Source of the DNA: Holothuria scabra | Taxonomy: Eukaryota > Echinodermata > Holothuroidea > Aspidochirotida > Holothuriidae | DNA: 64,000 bases | Direction: 5' to 3' | Assembly (NCBI GenBank): GCA_037179385.1 | Contig: CM074196.1 | Coordinates: 33,070,486 to 33,134,485, forward strand | Shown: positions 46,212-57,553 of the stretch, one piece after another | How the letters are laid out: each line of letters opens with the position of its first letter | How positions within the stretch are numbered: the stretch's first letter is position 1 | Made by a program: the position numbers and the translations under genes | The notes under the pieces: model-generated | The model's input: only the letters and a program-made list of their open reading frames with translations | Told to the model about the DNA's origin: nothing | Databases searched by the model: none

Positions 46212-48030
46212 TGAAGCAAGGTGCTAATATTTTGTCAAGGTAGGGGTAGCTCCGTGATTGAAGCCCTCGTACGTGCAGTGCATTCTGGTACAAACCCCAT
46301 AAGCATAGAGGCATGTGACTATACTTACAACGAGAGGAACCGGGTATACATATCTAGCTAGGATATTCATGTAGTAAAGTCACAGGATTCCCATCAAATT
46401 TGCAAAAAAGGCAGTGCTCAGACGTTCTCTTAAACATGACCACAGAAAGTGAATGTTCACTTTTTTTCTCAAAAGCGATATTCTACTATGATATAAAACG
46501 TATACTTTGTAATCATAAAATAAGTGTAGGCTAAGGGCGTGGGCACTGTAATTCCATTATAGATTCTTTTTTTTTCTTACATTTTGCCAACTCTCATTTA
46601 TATTTATACATGAGAACTACACCTGGAAGGCTGTGATGAATTATTTCCAGGTCCTGAATTTGCTATTTTTTAATATTTGCCTGATATGGTCTGTGATCTA
46701 GTACATGCTAACAAGTATATATTAAAAGTAGAACCATTGTAATATTTATTTTCTAACTGACTGTGTCTGCTGTGTACCTAATTTGAATGTACAAACTTCT
46801 ATTTCACATAATATGTAAAGAACGTGCTCTTAATGCAATTGATATTTCTGTGTTCAAAGAGACCGCAACAGAAATCAGGCTATGCCGGTTTCACTTTCAA
46901 GTTCCCGATTTTTTTCCCAATAATCATGAATTCTCTTTGACTTAAGCTATGAAACCTCGTCAAACACACGTTTTATCTTCTGTCGAAGGTCTTCATGAGC
47001 CAAACACGAATTAACCGCCCATTCATTTACACGACATTAATCTTTCAACTCTTTGGTATATACTACGGTACTGCTTATGTTTTTTTTTTTTCTGTTAAAA
47101 AATCAGCGAAAGCTGAATACTGCCATAAAACTTCCCAGTGACATTTAAAAAAAACAAAAACAAGACTGAAGCCCTTGCTGGAGAGCTAGAGAAAACTTCA
47201 TCATACATGAAAAGATCAATACATTTTCTTCCTGCAGGGTTTGCGTTCTCAGGTTTCCAAAAATGAAAACTCGAGAAACAGAAAGAAAATAAAAAATGGC
47301 GGTACTCCGAGGAAGAGTTTCAAAATGTGAGAAGAGAATTTTATACACCTTCGAAAACTCATTGGTGATAAAAGGTATGTGGTGAAGACATCAAAATTAT
47401 TTTCCTTTTAGCAAATTATATGCTTAATTATGTTCCCTTTTTCGTTTGTTTTCAAATGATACCGGTGGTTGCAAAGATACCCAACGGCGACTGTCAAGTA
47501 TCGGTTTTCAATTGATTCCTGCTTACTGCTTGAAATATTTCAAACTCACTGAAACTTGATCATTAATTTGAAAAGTGCAAAGACCAAATGAAAATTCATG
47601 TAAAGTTGATAGTAAATTTGGAATTGAAATAAAGAAAGTTCAGAATTTCCGATAGCGAAAAAGAATAGACTGCATGGATTATAAAAGAGATTTAATTGCT
47701 AAAATATTTCATGGTAAACTTTGCAAAATATGAGAAGTTGGCGTTAAGTTGTATTTAATGGTCCATTCTAGGAATTTACCAAAAAGACAAACATCGTAGT
47801 TTGCCAAAACACTTTTAATAATAATTATTGTATTTACATACCGTGCATACTTCCAAATAGTCAATTTTCTCTGGAATTTAAAGAGTTCAATTCCTACATA
47901 GTGGATTCAGGATTTTTGTTTGGGTGCACTAGATTTACTCATTTTCATAGTGCAAGTATAGGTTGAACGCAGAACATGGTTCATCTAATAGCAGCTCCCT
48001 GAATAAAGTAAGTTGGATGAAAACAACACT
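46212..48030. other. 1.8-kb stretch without a recognised gene
   Basis: AT-rich, short frames only. A CAGGGAGCTGCTATTAG-like single end (complement, near 47980-48002) resembles one arm of the micro-elements at 54.2 and 55.1 kb. Confidence 0.5.
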
Positions 48031-48291
48031 ATAGACGAATCCGATTAGCGCTTGTTTTTAGTGACTGTAGGCCGCCATTAGTGGGGTCCATCAGCCTAAA
48101 ATCGTGTTCATTTATTATTCACATGAATTTCAAACCCTCATATTTAGTGAAATTGGAGAAATCAAGATCCAAATTCGTGAACAACCATCCATGATAGAGA
48201 TAAGCAAGGAAATCGAAAGATTTAAAGGTGACGGACCCCAGTTATGGCCGACTGAAATCAGACCATCACTTGCTGTCCGGATTCGTGTATA
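48031..48291 (+). mobile_element. MITE with ATAGAC-AATCCG ends, copy 1
   Basis: Ends ATAGACGAATCCG and (reverse complement) ATACACGAATCCGG. Interior shares GCCATTAGTGGGGTCCATCAGC and GGACCCCAGTTATGGCCGACT blocks with 56988-57553. Confidence 0.7.
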
Positions 48292-48611
48292 GGACAAGAC
48301 CATGCTAGTTTAGTTGTTAGAGTATTGTCGCCGTTTCAGGTCCGCCTTAGTCCGTGAAAAGCTTAATATTGGGAATTTGGGGGATGCTCATGTATCACAT
48401 ATAGATCATGTAATGGTACTGATTTTTTCAAGAATATATTTTTTAATTTCCTTAATAAATATCTGACTCTATTGGAGGCTGGAAAAGTTGAGCAAAGACT
48501 AACTTAGTTGTATCTGGTAAAAATCCATCTCCCCACATCACAAATTTGCATATGTTGTTCAATTTGTATTTCAAGAAACTAGCGTAAAGAAGAAAACTAC
48601 AAAGGGTCAGT

Positions 48612-48978
48612 ATCACGGACTTCCTATACATGGACAGAGCATACTGCACGGTACATTGTTGCTACCGAAAAGGCGTAGCAAGATGCTATGGTCTTCTGTT
48701 AGAGTTTGGACTTGCTCAAGTAACTGAAATCAACAGATTTTGCAAGAAAGTTGAAATATTTTCGAATTAACGCAAGGTAAGGTCCAAATCACTACATGTA
48801 TTGCAGGAATATTGTATTGTTTCCCATTCAGGTTCAACTTTTTTCAAAATATTACAGAGTCGTCGTCAAATAATACAAATTACAGCTCCATGGCGACCAT
48901 CTTGGTGCGTCTTTTTTTTTTGTTCCACTCCGCGGCGTACCTTACATGTTCTGTCCATGTATATAGGAAGTCCGTGAT
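48612..48978 (+). mobile_element. MITE with ACGGACTTCC ends, copy 2
   Basis: Ends ATCACGGACTTCCTATACAT and (reverse complement) ATCACGGACTTCCTATATAC. CAGT flanks both sides as a possible 4-bp duplication. 367 bp, non-coding. Confidence 0.82.
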
Positions 48979-48990
48979 CAGTATCTAAAG

Positions 48991-49466
48991 CAGGGTTGTC
49001 CAACCTTTCGCAGCGGTGGGCCACATGTAATGGCTATGATGGACAAGGGGCCGCATTCTATACTCGTTTTTTTCAATTTTTTCCCGACGCTCAAGGTAAC
49101 ATAATGCAATTATTGCGCGTAGGGAACACTGATTCATTTTCGTTTTTGCTTGAAAAAATAAATAAATTTTAGCAAAAATTGATGGTGTTGGGCAGAACAT
49201 TCTGACAATTTTTTTTTATATTCCTCCTGAATCATTCTCAACCCGTCCCCGTGGACAACACTCCAAAGGAGCTACATGTAGCAGACATTTGAAATGAATT
49301 ATTTCATTCAAAAGTAAGCATGCCATAGCAGACGGCGAAACCTTAAGTTGTCATCAATTAATCTGCTCATTGAATAATTTTGCAATACAGATTATTTCTG
49401 ACGGGCCGGAGGCAACCTTTTCGCGGGCCGGACCGTGGCCCGCGGGCCGTAGGTTGGACAAGCCTG
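48991..49466. mobile_element. hAT-type MITE
   Basis: Ends CAGGGTTGTCCAACCT and (reverse complement) CAGGCTTGTCCAACCT. A perfect 8-bp target duplication, ATCTAAAG, lies at 48983-48990 and 49467-49474. Subterminal GGGCCGC-rich blocks fit hAT families. It lies 12 bp from the preceding MITE. Confidence 0.92.
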
Positions 49467-49599
49467 ATCTAAAGCAATGTGATGAGAGTTGTTGCTATTT
49501 ATAGGTTTTAATTCTTTTTGCCAAAAAAAATGTTTAACGTAGTGTAATTAGCAAGTCCCCAGAAGGTGGATCTGTCCAAAGAATAGACCTTGTGCACTG

Positions 49600-49803
49600 A
49601 AAACACATTGACATCATACGTGGGGGCAAAACAATGGAACACGTGGTCGCACGCATAAGAATTTGCCCTGCACGTGTAACAGACTATGCGCGTATTCGAC
49701 TGGTTAACAAATCAGCTGTCTGCATTTGTCTGGGTTGGTTTGTGTTGTCCCAAAAGGAAGGCGTACTTTCCTCTCTGTGACCTCGTATGGACAAGGTCTT
49801 TAG
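49600..49803 (+). repeat. dispersed ~200-bp repeat, copy 2
   Basis: Partner of 3205-3404, same orientation. Identity is high in GGAACACGTGG, CGTATTCGACTGGTTAACAA and TTTGTCTGGGTTGG. Class unknown. Confidence 0.75.
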
Positions 49804-50155
49804 TCCTTGGCCAAATGTATGATTGATATGTTAAATAGGAACATATTCTAACTATTCCGAGAAGAGTGAAGTTCACTTCCGATGTTCTTTTTTCAAGACA
49901 TTGGCAATTAAAATGGAAATATTTTTCACCTGAAGAGAGATAAAATTGAAACAAGCAAGCGTGATGTCATGGATTCATGATTAATAACTTAAGTGAAGTT
50001 TTTTAAACCATCTCAAAACTTTAGACTATATTAAGATAGGATTTGTGAGCCCTCTACATATTGTATCTGTTGTCATTTCAATTCTTACATTTAGACCTGG
50101 TTTTAGGTCTTTCTTCCCTCTCCCTCTGTATTGTTTAACGAAGACTATATTTTGT

Positions 50156-51190
50156 TATCTCATCGCTCTGTGAGGAGGATGAGATATTGTAGTCACTTTG
50201 CCTATGGGGCTATATATGGCAATGCCAGCTTAAATCGCAATGGTTACCATGGTAACGGTAAATTTTCCCAGGTTACTAGTCTCGAGGTCTAACCCATGGT
50301 GAGGTACCCCGGGGTGACTGAAGGTCCATGGCTGAGAGAGGGGTCAAAACCTGTCCGTGTGTGTGTGTGTTGGTGGGTGAGTGTGTGTGTGCGTGTGTGT
50401 GTGTGTGAGGATGTGGGTGTGTGTGTCCAATTTTGTTTTCCTAATATCTTGTAAACGGCTGGGCCGATTTTCTTCAAACTTGGTAAGATGGTACCTCAGG
50501 TGGAACAATTGCATTTTTAATACACAACCGGAAGTGAAGGTCAAAGGTTACAGGTCAAAGGTCAAATTTAGTGAAATCACATTTTCTGCTATATTCCCAA
50601 AACGAAACGTTCTCCTGACACGAAACTTTACACATATAATGATTGCATCTAGACCTACCAAAATATGTGGTTGCCATAGCAACAGAGGTCAAAGGTCAAG
50701 TGGTAGAGTGGAACAAACAAATTCCAAGAGGTAATTTGGTCGTAAAACAACGTTTTTGTCCCTCTAACTCCTCCTAGTGGGCTAGACCGATTCTTTTCAA
50801 AAATGGTAGGTGGGTACCCCAGGGTGGGAACTTGTGCCTCCCAGACCCTCAGAAGAAAAGGTCAAAGGTCAAAGGTCACATTTTGCAGAAAAACACTTTT
50901 TTTACCTATTTTGTACTAAAACTTCAAAAGAAAACCTTCATTTTACATGAAACTTCACAAGTATAATAGGGTAGACTAGTTCTACCATAATATGTAGTTT
51001 CCATGGCAACCAAGGTCAAAGGTCACGTGACAGGGGGTCAAATCCTTTTTTTTGTTTTCACTTTAACTCTTAACGGACGCATCCCACAAATCTGAAAGTT
51101 TAAGTGTAATAGCCTAGGCATGATACTGAAAGTTGTACCGATATGTGTGGTTGTCATGGCAACCAAGGACATAGTTCACGTTACAGATTG
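50156..51190 (-). mobile_element. composite element: hairpin, GT microsatellite, DR1-rich core units
   Basis: Opens with a hairpin (TATCTCATC 50156-50164 / GATGAGATA 50178-50186), then a GT tract (about 50358-50428), then three or four diverged core units (each with a GG-TAGACCGATT-like line, a GGTGGGTACC-like line, GAAACTT-ACA and a GGTTGCCATAGCAAC-like line). Perfect AGGTCAAAGGTCA lies at 50552-50564, 50686-50698, 50859-50871 (with a third half-site to 50878) and 51013-51025. The order mirrors the 1-763 element, so orientation is given as minus. Confidence 0.7.
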
Positions 51191-53872
51191 TTAAAGGTTA
51201 AAGTGGGCATGACGCGGCCACAAAAACTTTTGTGTATTGCAAGATTAGATACAGTATTTTACAAATATCATCTCACACCCCATTTAAAACCCGTACAATT
51301 CGGCATAAATGATATTCGAAGGAAAACTGCGTTCAAAATCCAATTTCGAAAAATGCCGCAACAGCTCACCTGACTTTTATGACGCAATTGGCGGCACAAA
51401 CCCCACCCTACGGCGCGCAGCTAGATGTGGAACTAATGTAACGTTCGGTTAAGTTATCTAATCTTAGCAACCTCATGAAAACGATTACATCACAATACAG
51501 AGTCCAACATATAAAGCGAAAGGCGAGGACCATGGTGGGGATTCGGAGCAAATCATTGGCCAATGTGTTCGCGTGTGCATGCGCGCGGGTAAAAATAGTT
51601 CCGTTTTGTGCAAGGAAGATGCAGTTCGGTTGCTATACAGAACAGCTATGAATATGTATGGGCAGACCACACTTAAGCGCGTCCCCACTACGAGCGCGTC
51701 TTTACTGTATGAGCTGTTTGATGAAGATGCTATTGCGAATACTAAGCAGTCACCGCGCAATGCACAATTCACAATGTAGGCTCACTGCTATCGGAGCACC
51801 GGTGTTTGCAATTATGTTTGCGCTAACACGCATTACCATGCACATGGTTCGATGATTGTGAGCTCTCTGGTACAGTGTTGTTAACCGTGCCTCCAATGAC
51901 GTCACCATTTTGAGACGCGTTCACATACGTTTTTTCGCTTTCGAATTTCAAATGGTCTGAGCCTGGCCTGTAATTGGGAATTCAAAACGTCGTATTTCGG
52001 TATTTATGGACATAATTTAGTAGGGAAATCATTCACTTTACGTCAAGGTGTACCCAAAGAACAGTTACCGAGGAACTTACTTTGGCCGTGTCATCCCCAC
52101 TTTAATATTTTGTAACTAGCCTATTTTTCATCAATTAATATAAATAAGCTAGACTCCTAGGTTAGTACTTCGTAGTAACAGTCTCAAATTCTTTTTTCAC
52201 CAGCTTGTATGTTGCAGTGAGATTTTTAAGTTCCTGCTCGCACTTCACTTTGATGGCCCTTATATCTAGAGTGTTCTCATATGGTCTATGCAGACAGTTG
52301 TTTTCACTCCAAAGTTGCTGTAACTGTTAGGCCTAGTAGTATGAAAGTTGAAGTCAAACCTAGGGCTAGACTTGAAATCTCAAGCTGGTTAACAGTATGT
52401 AGGCTAGGTCTGGGGCTAAACATATGCTATTCATAGGCCTGAGTTATAACCCAAGATATGAAACTGTGGGTGACTAGGTTAGGCATAGGGCCTCTATCTT
52501 ACATATTGGTGCCCTTAAAACTTGGCGGTTCTGGAGCATCGCCAAAAAACGTACGTGACAATTTCCTTGCCACGGGCTAGGATTGGCCACAGGCCAGTAC
52601 GCAGAAAAGGTTTGTGCGTCGACCGGAAATCATCTAACGCCACACGTTCAACATCGCGAACACGCCCAGTTTTTTAATTGAGACGCACTTGATGTGCATA
52701 TCAGCTCGACACACATGAAGTTTGCCGTCGCGTCAAAATGGAGAATACGCCCAGCTAGCGCCTAAATAATAACAATTACGCACTTGTCTAAAGCGTCCCC
52801 CAAAGCGTCTTACTTTTATTATCGTTGCGTCCATATCTAATCGTATCAGTTTAGTGTAACAGCCAAGCTCGTTGTTTTTTTCATAGTGTTGCAAGGGGAT
52901 AACAGCATCTTAAAAAATAAATTTGTTCCAAAATCTTAGATAGGCCTACTGGATTAAAAGGGCAAGCGTTACAAAGGTTGGGTAGCCTATTTTTCCAGTT
53001 CTTATATAATCCGGTGTCAGAATTTAAATATCCAAACTATGTTTTTTGGAATAAGAGGTGCGCCTGTTCCAAGAACTTTATTGATCTGTGCTATATTCTT
53101 TCCCCTCGCTATCTTACGAAAAAACTTCCGTCCCCTGGAACGAAAAAAAATCGCTTCCCTTGGACTTCAAGATTGTGGCATGGAGTTTTAGTAGGTAATT
53201 TTTGTCAATGACAGTCTACTGTAGCATAAAATTCAGCACAGATAAAACTTCTAGCTCATACATAGTTCAAGTTCTGTAACCAACTTGCGCACATGTTAGC
53301 GATGAGATATGCAACTCCGTGGATTGCCCTATTGTTTTTCTTTTTTTTTTCTTTTTTCTCTCTTTAAGGTTATGAATTTGTACTTTCTTTCGTATTGTTT
53401 TTGCCTTTCTCATATGTTATCTTGTTTAACATTGTACGCCGGCTTCAAGTCTTTTGTGCCTCTATGAGGTGATATGAAGAAATCAACTGAACTGAACCGA
53501 ACGTTGTCGTTCAATGTTTTGCTTACATTTAAAGTTCGCTACCGACCTCACCCATTCAACAAAAGTCTAATGATGTATCGATATCATAAATTGATAAATG
53601 CATCCCGAGCAAGACATTTAAAAACATGGGATGAAAAGTAAAGAAAAAACAAAATATTGAACGTCGACTTGAATATATGACATCACATTTGTTTGGATTA
53701 TTAAGGTTTGTGTCCTTTCGAGATGTAACTCCTTCAGGGCTTTCTTCGCTCCTTAATTGGCTCCTCAGTCGCCACAGAGTCAAGGGAGAAGGAAAGGGAG
53801 ACTTAAGAGAAAGAAGTACTTCTGCTTCGCTTTTATGTAAAGTCTAGTGACGTAGCTCAACAGAATTTATGT
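51191..53872. other. 2.7-kb stretch without a recognised gene
   Basis: Short frames only, none with a known domain. A T-rich tract lies at 53336-53365. Confidence 0.5.
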
Positions 53873-54035
53873 AGTGTTTTCACGTGACGTCATAGCTGGG
53901 TATCCACGCCCACTGCCGAGCAAAAACCAACAGTTATCAAGTCGGTCTTCAGCTGCTTTCCGGCAAGCTACGGACAACAATAGCTTTTGTCCCGACAAAA
54001 GGGGCGTGGGATATGACGTCATTGGAAAAACTCTA
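53873..54035. mobile_element. short MITE with CRE-like palindromes in both ends
   Basis: Left end GTGTTTTCACGTGACGTCAT and right end (reverse complement) GAGTTTTTCCAATGACGTCA each contain TGACGTCA, and both are followed inward by a CCACGCCC block. About 163 bp, non-coding. Confidence 0.65.
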
Positions 54036-54186
54036 TTGGGTGACGGTAGTATATTGCCCGGTGAAATCCGAATCATTGCGCTGTGATTTCATTTTGTATC
54101 AAACGAAAAGTAACAAATGAAACTGATTGTCGCTCAAAAGACTGCGAATCCATGTTTTACTTTATCGTCAGCCATTTCACACCATG

Positions 54187-54228
54187 GATTAACCAGGGAG
54201 GTGTCTAGTAACACCTCCCTGGATTAAC
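54187..54228. mobile_element. 28-bp palindromic micro-element with 7-bp direct repeats, copy 1
   Basis: The element (54194-54221) is CAGGGAGGTGT, a 6-nt centre, then ACACCTCCCTG: inverted ends with essentially nothing between. GATTAAC flanks it on both sides (54187-54193, 54222-54228). Confidence 0.75.
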
Positions 54229-55060
54229 ACGCTCCATCGTCACACGAAGAACAGTGAATGTTTTGTATTTTAGTTTGAAACTTATTATCAAACTCACATT
54301 AAGTAATAAGACTTTCTTTCCTAGTAATTAAGAGTTTTTTATTTTTATTTTTATTTTTTTTTTATTTTGCAATTTTCACATTATTGCGAGCAAGGTGAGC
54401 CTTTCAGTAATAACGACTGAATGATAAAGTCTAATTATGAGAATGTGTTCACACCATTTTAACGCGTAAACTATACTTTGTGTACTCTTTAGTAATCTGT
54501 CTGTTTTCTCACATAACACCATTCACGACCTTACGGCTATAAGCAAGAAAGAATAAAATGTCCAAAATTACGAACTTAAACCCACTGAAGGACATGTAAA
54601 GTATTGCTCTGAAATTACTTTCACCGTCGTCGCAGTTTCGTCTTACAGACCACATTTTATTGTTTTTTGGACTTCTAAGATTTTTGGGAAAAAAAATCAC
54701 AGGATCGATTTACCATTTCTATCATGTCGATACAATCTGGCCTTTTAAGGACATTTTTTTCTGTTCTACGAGTATCATTATTTCGAGATGTACCTTCCTT
54801 GCCCCCCTTCCATATGCAGCAGCTAGGCTGGACCTTTTATTGCTTATTCGCTAATACAGATCTTGCTTTAATTTAAACGTACAAGAGTGTAAATCACTAC
54901 ATAGAAAGTTTTATGGGCGTCACAAGTAGGGGACCGTGGTGCAAACGACAATATTTGAGTCCATGTACAAAATAAATGTGTAGGATATAAAACACACCAC
55001 AAAATCTTTCCCAAATCCCCCACAAGATAGGAACAATATTCACTTCCTCCAATCAGGGAT

Positions 55061-55104
55061 CTGCAACCAGGGACGTGTTATTAGTAACACCTCCCTGCTG
55101 CAAC
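55061..55104. mobile_element. 30-bp palindromic micro-element with 7-bp direct repeats, copy 2
   Basis: The element (55068-55097) is CAGGGACGTGTTA, then TTAG, then TAACACCTCCCTG. CTGCAAC flanks both sides (55061-55067, 55098-55104). One mismatch in the stem. Same ends as copy 1. Confidence 0.75.
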
Positions 55105-55137
55105 ATACCTTGCGCCACCAGTTTCGCCGCCAACTTA

Positions 55138-55454
55138 AACTAAAGAGCCAATCGTCTAACCCTATTAAACTACAATTTTTGTAGTGGTTTACAGAAATTC
55201 TCAATTGGTTCGGATCTTTGATTGACAGCTTTTTCAAAGTATCAGAGCTCATAGTACGCAGCTTGTATTGTACTGGGAGTGTTTTGATTACGCCTTGGGG
55301 TCTTGCGTAGGCCTACTCACCCTGAAGCAGTAAACTGAGGCTGTGTGTGGATGAGAATAAATTTTAAACAGTTGCAAGGTGGGAGGGGCTTAAGTAAATA
55401 TATGTTAGGAATATTATAACTGTTTTGGGGTGAGTGAGAGGATCAGGCCTTTAA
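55138..55454 (+). mobile_element. TTAA-type ~300-bp MITE, copy 3
   Basis: Collinear with the other copies (TTGATTGACAGC, ACTGGGAGTGTTTTGATTA, CACCCTGAAGCAGTAAACTGAG). TTAA at the right border (55451-55454); left border degraded. Several small insertions. Confidence 0.75.
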
Positions 55455-55757
55455 GGTTATCTGGTTGTTGCTTCAACCATCCCACAAATGCTGATTCTGT
55501 GCAAGGAGAATGCAATTGTTCTGCCTCTCATCTGTCACCTTAACTACGCATGCAATTAAATCAGCTGATTTTATTCTCAAATTTAGGACTTTTACACCCT
55601 CATTTTATTTATTGAGGAAGGTGGGGGAAGTTCAGGAGCGGATTCAAAGGGGGGGGGGGGCTTTTACGGCCTCAGTTTCTCCTCATCTCCGGATCAATAA
55701 AAATAAAACGTGGGAAATTAGCCGCAGTGCAACTCCCTTACAACCCTTATTTCTATT

Positions 55758-55806
55758 AGGTCAGGTCAGGTCAGGTCAGGTCAGGTCAGGTCAGGTCAGG
55801 TCAGGT
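55758..55806 (+). repeat. (AGGTC)n pentanucleotide tract
   Basis: Ten uninterrupted AGGTC units. Every offset contains the nuclear-receptor half-site AGGTCA. It abuts the SINE-like insertion. Confidence 0.95.
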
Positions 55807-55809
55807 TAG

Positions 55810-55919
55810 AGTATGGAAAACAATCCAGTGAGCCACAACTGGAAAAAAGGCCATAGCCGGCTCGACTTGAACCAATAGGTTGGAAACTGGGCCGTAAACT
55901 CAATATAACTAACTAATTT
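55810..55919 (+). mobile_element. SINE-like family, 5'-truncated copy
   Basis: Family core (CAGTGAGCCACAACTGG, GGCTCGACTTGAACCAATAGG, GGAAACTGGGCCG) followed by a short AACT tail. The direct repeat AGGTTAG flanks it (55803-55809, 55920-55926). Confidence 0.78.
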
Positions 55920-55989
55920 AGGTTAGTCCCCGACCCCTTTTGGAATGTCTGGATCCGCACCTGAAGATACTGTGTAAAGAAGTAACGAG

Positions 55990-56284
55990 GAATCTCTCAT
56001 CCCAAACAGTACCGATTCTCTTAACCATCTTACTTAAGCCCCTCCCACAATTGTCTAAAATTCATGCTCATCCAGATAGGATCTCAGTTTATTGCTTCAA
56101 GGTGAGTAAAGAAAAGCTCAATTTATATAATCAAAACACTCTCAGTGCCGTTCATGCTGTGTAATATAAGCTTTGGTACTCTGCATTGTTTGAATTAGCT
56201 TTCAATCGAAGAGCTGAGCCAATTGATAATTTCGGTACCCCCGTACCAAAATTGTAGTTTGGAGTGAGAGGTTTGGCCCTTTAA
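55990..56284 (-). mobile_element. TTAA-type ~300-bp MITE, copy 4
   Basis: Inverted copy running from CTCTCATCCCAAACAGT to GTTTGGAGTGAGAGGTTTGGCCC, with TTAA at the right border (56281-56284). Left border not conserved. Confidence 0.8.
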
Positions 56285-56987
56285 GACTGTGGAATACCGC
56301 ACTCAGTACATTCCACTTAAATACAAACGATGCCCTTGACTCATAACCTTTAAATCCACAAAACTATCGGGTAATTTGTGCTTTCTTTGCCACATAAAAT
56401 TCTGATTTTTCATTTAAATATGTATAGGGCCGTTTATGACTTACCGTATTACATTCATGCACGCGACTTCCCACAACCACATCGCTGATTTTTGCATTCT
56501 AAATATACGTTTCGAATATAGCCCCAATAACCTGATGGCAATTAATGAAGCGGCTTTACTGACAGATTTGAACGATTTTAATAATAACATTTCTTCCCAT
56601 TGCAAACTTTATTTTGCTTAAAAATTTCTATGTAATGTCATTTGAAGCCATCTCCTTTTATCTGCTAAATTCGTGCTCATTCGGATCAGGACCCTGCCCG
56701 AATTTTGCAAGTTTTTATGCAAATTTTCTCTATCTCTGGCCAGAAAGAGTAAGAAATTATAGTTACTTTATTTTCCGACTGAAACGTTTAAACTTAGAAT
56801 GTTGGGCGAAAATAAATTTCTTTCGGAAAATCCAGTTTTTCCTATTAGCAGATTTTAGAGAGAACACCCTTGCTTTTCGTCCTACTGGCAAAATTATGCT
56901 TTCATATGACAAAATCATGTTATGAGATAACTTGATTTTTTCTACTAGTTTTGCCCACAAGGTTTACAATGTCCACGAGTATCACTA

Positions 56988-57553
56988 ATAGACAAATCGG
57001 ATCAGAGCTTGTGTTTAGTGGCTGTACCCAGCCATTAGTGAGACCCATCAGCATTAAAATGTCTTCATCTATTTAATACATACATTTTAAAGGGCCAAAC
57101 CTCCCCCCCCCCCCCCACTACAAATTTGGTACGGGAGTACCGGAATTCTCAATTGGCTCAGCTCTTTGATTGGCAGCTAATTCAAACAATGCAGAGCACC
57201 AAAGCTTATATTACACAGCATGAACGGCACTGAGAATGTTTTCATTATATAAATTGAGTTTTTCTATACTCACCTTGAAGCAGTAAACTGAGATTGTATC
57301 TGGATGAGGATGGATTTCAGACAATTATGGGAGGGGCTTCAGTGAGAAGGTTAGGAGAATTGGTACTGTTTGGGGTAAGAGAACTGGGCCTTTAAGCCCT
57401 ACAGTTCAGTGATATTAAGGGAATCAAAATACAATTCAGTATACAACCATCAATGACACATGTAAGAAAGGAAATTAAATAACTAAAGGTTATGGACCCC
57501 AGTTATTTCCGACTAAAATCATACTATCATTTGACTGCCCGGATTTGTCTATA
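56988..57553 (+). mobile_element. MITE with ATAGAC-AATCCG ends, copy 2, split by a nested MITE
   Basis: Ends ATAGACAAATCGG and (reverse complement) ATAGACAAATCCGG. The halves match 48031-48291, but a TTAA-type MITE (57087-57395) sits between them. The 48-kb copy therefore serves as a proxy for the unfilled site. Confidence 0.75.
57087..57395 (+). mobile_element. TTAA-type ~300-bp MITE, copy 5 (nested)
   Basis: TTAA at both borders (57087-57090, 57392-57395). Left end AGGGCCAAACCTC followed by an expanded C-run; right end TTTGGGGTAAGAGAACTGGGCC. Interior collinear with copy 2. Confidence 0.88.

Larger units (their letters stand above)
55633..55963. mobile_element. repeat with CAGG-GCGGAT ends, interrupted by a SINE-like copy
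   Basis: Ends CAGGAGCGGATTCA and (reverse complement) CAGGTGCGGATCCA suggest a hAT-type MITE; no clean duplication seen. The interior matches 39630-39805. It is interrupted by the AGGTC tract and the SINE-like copy at 55810-55919. Confidence 0.65.
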
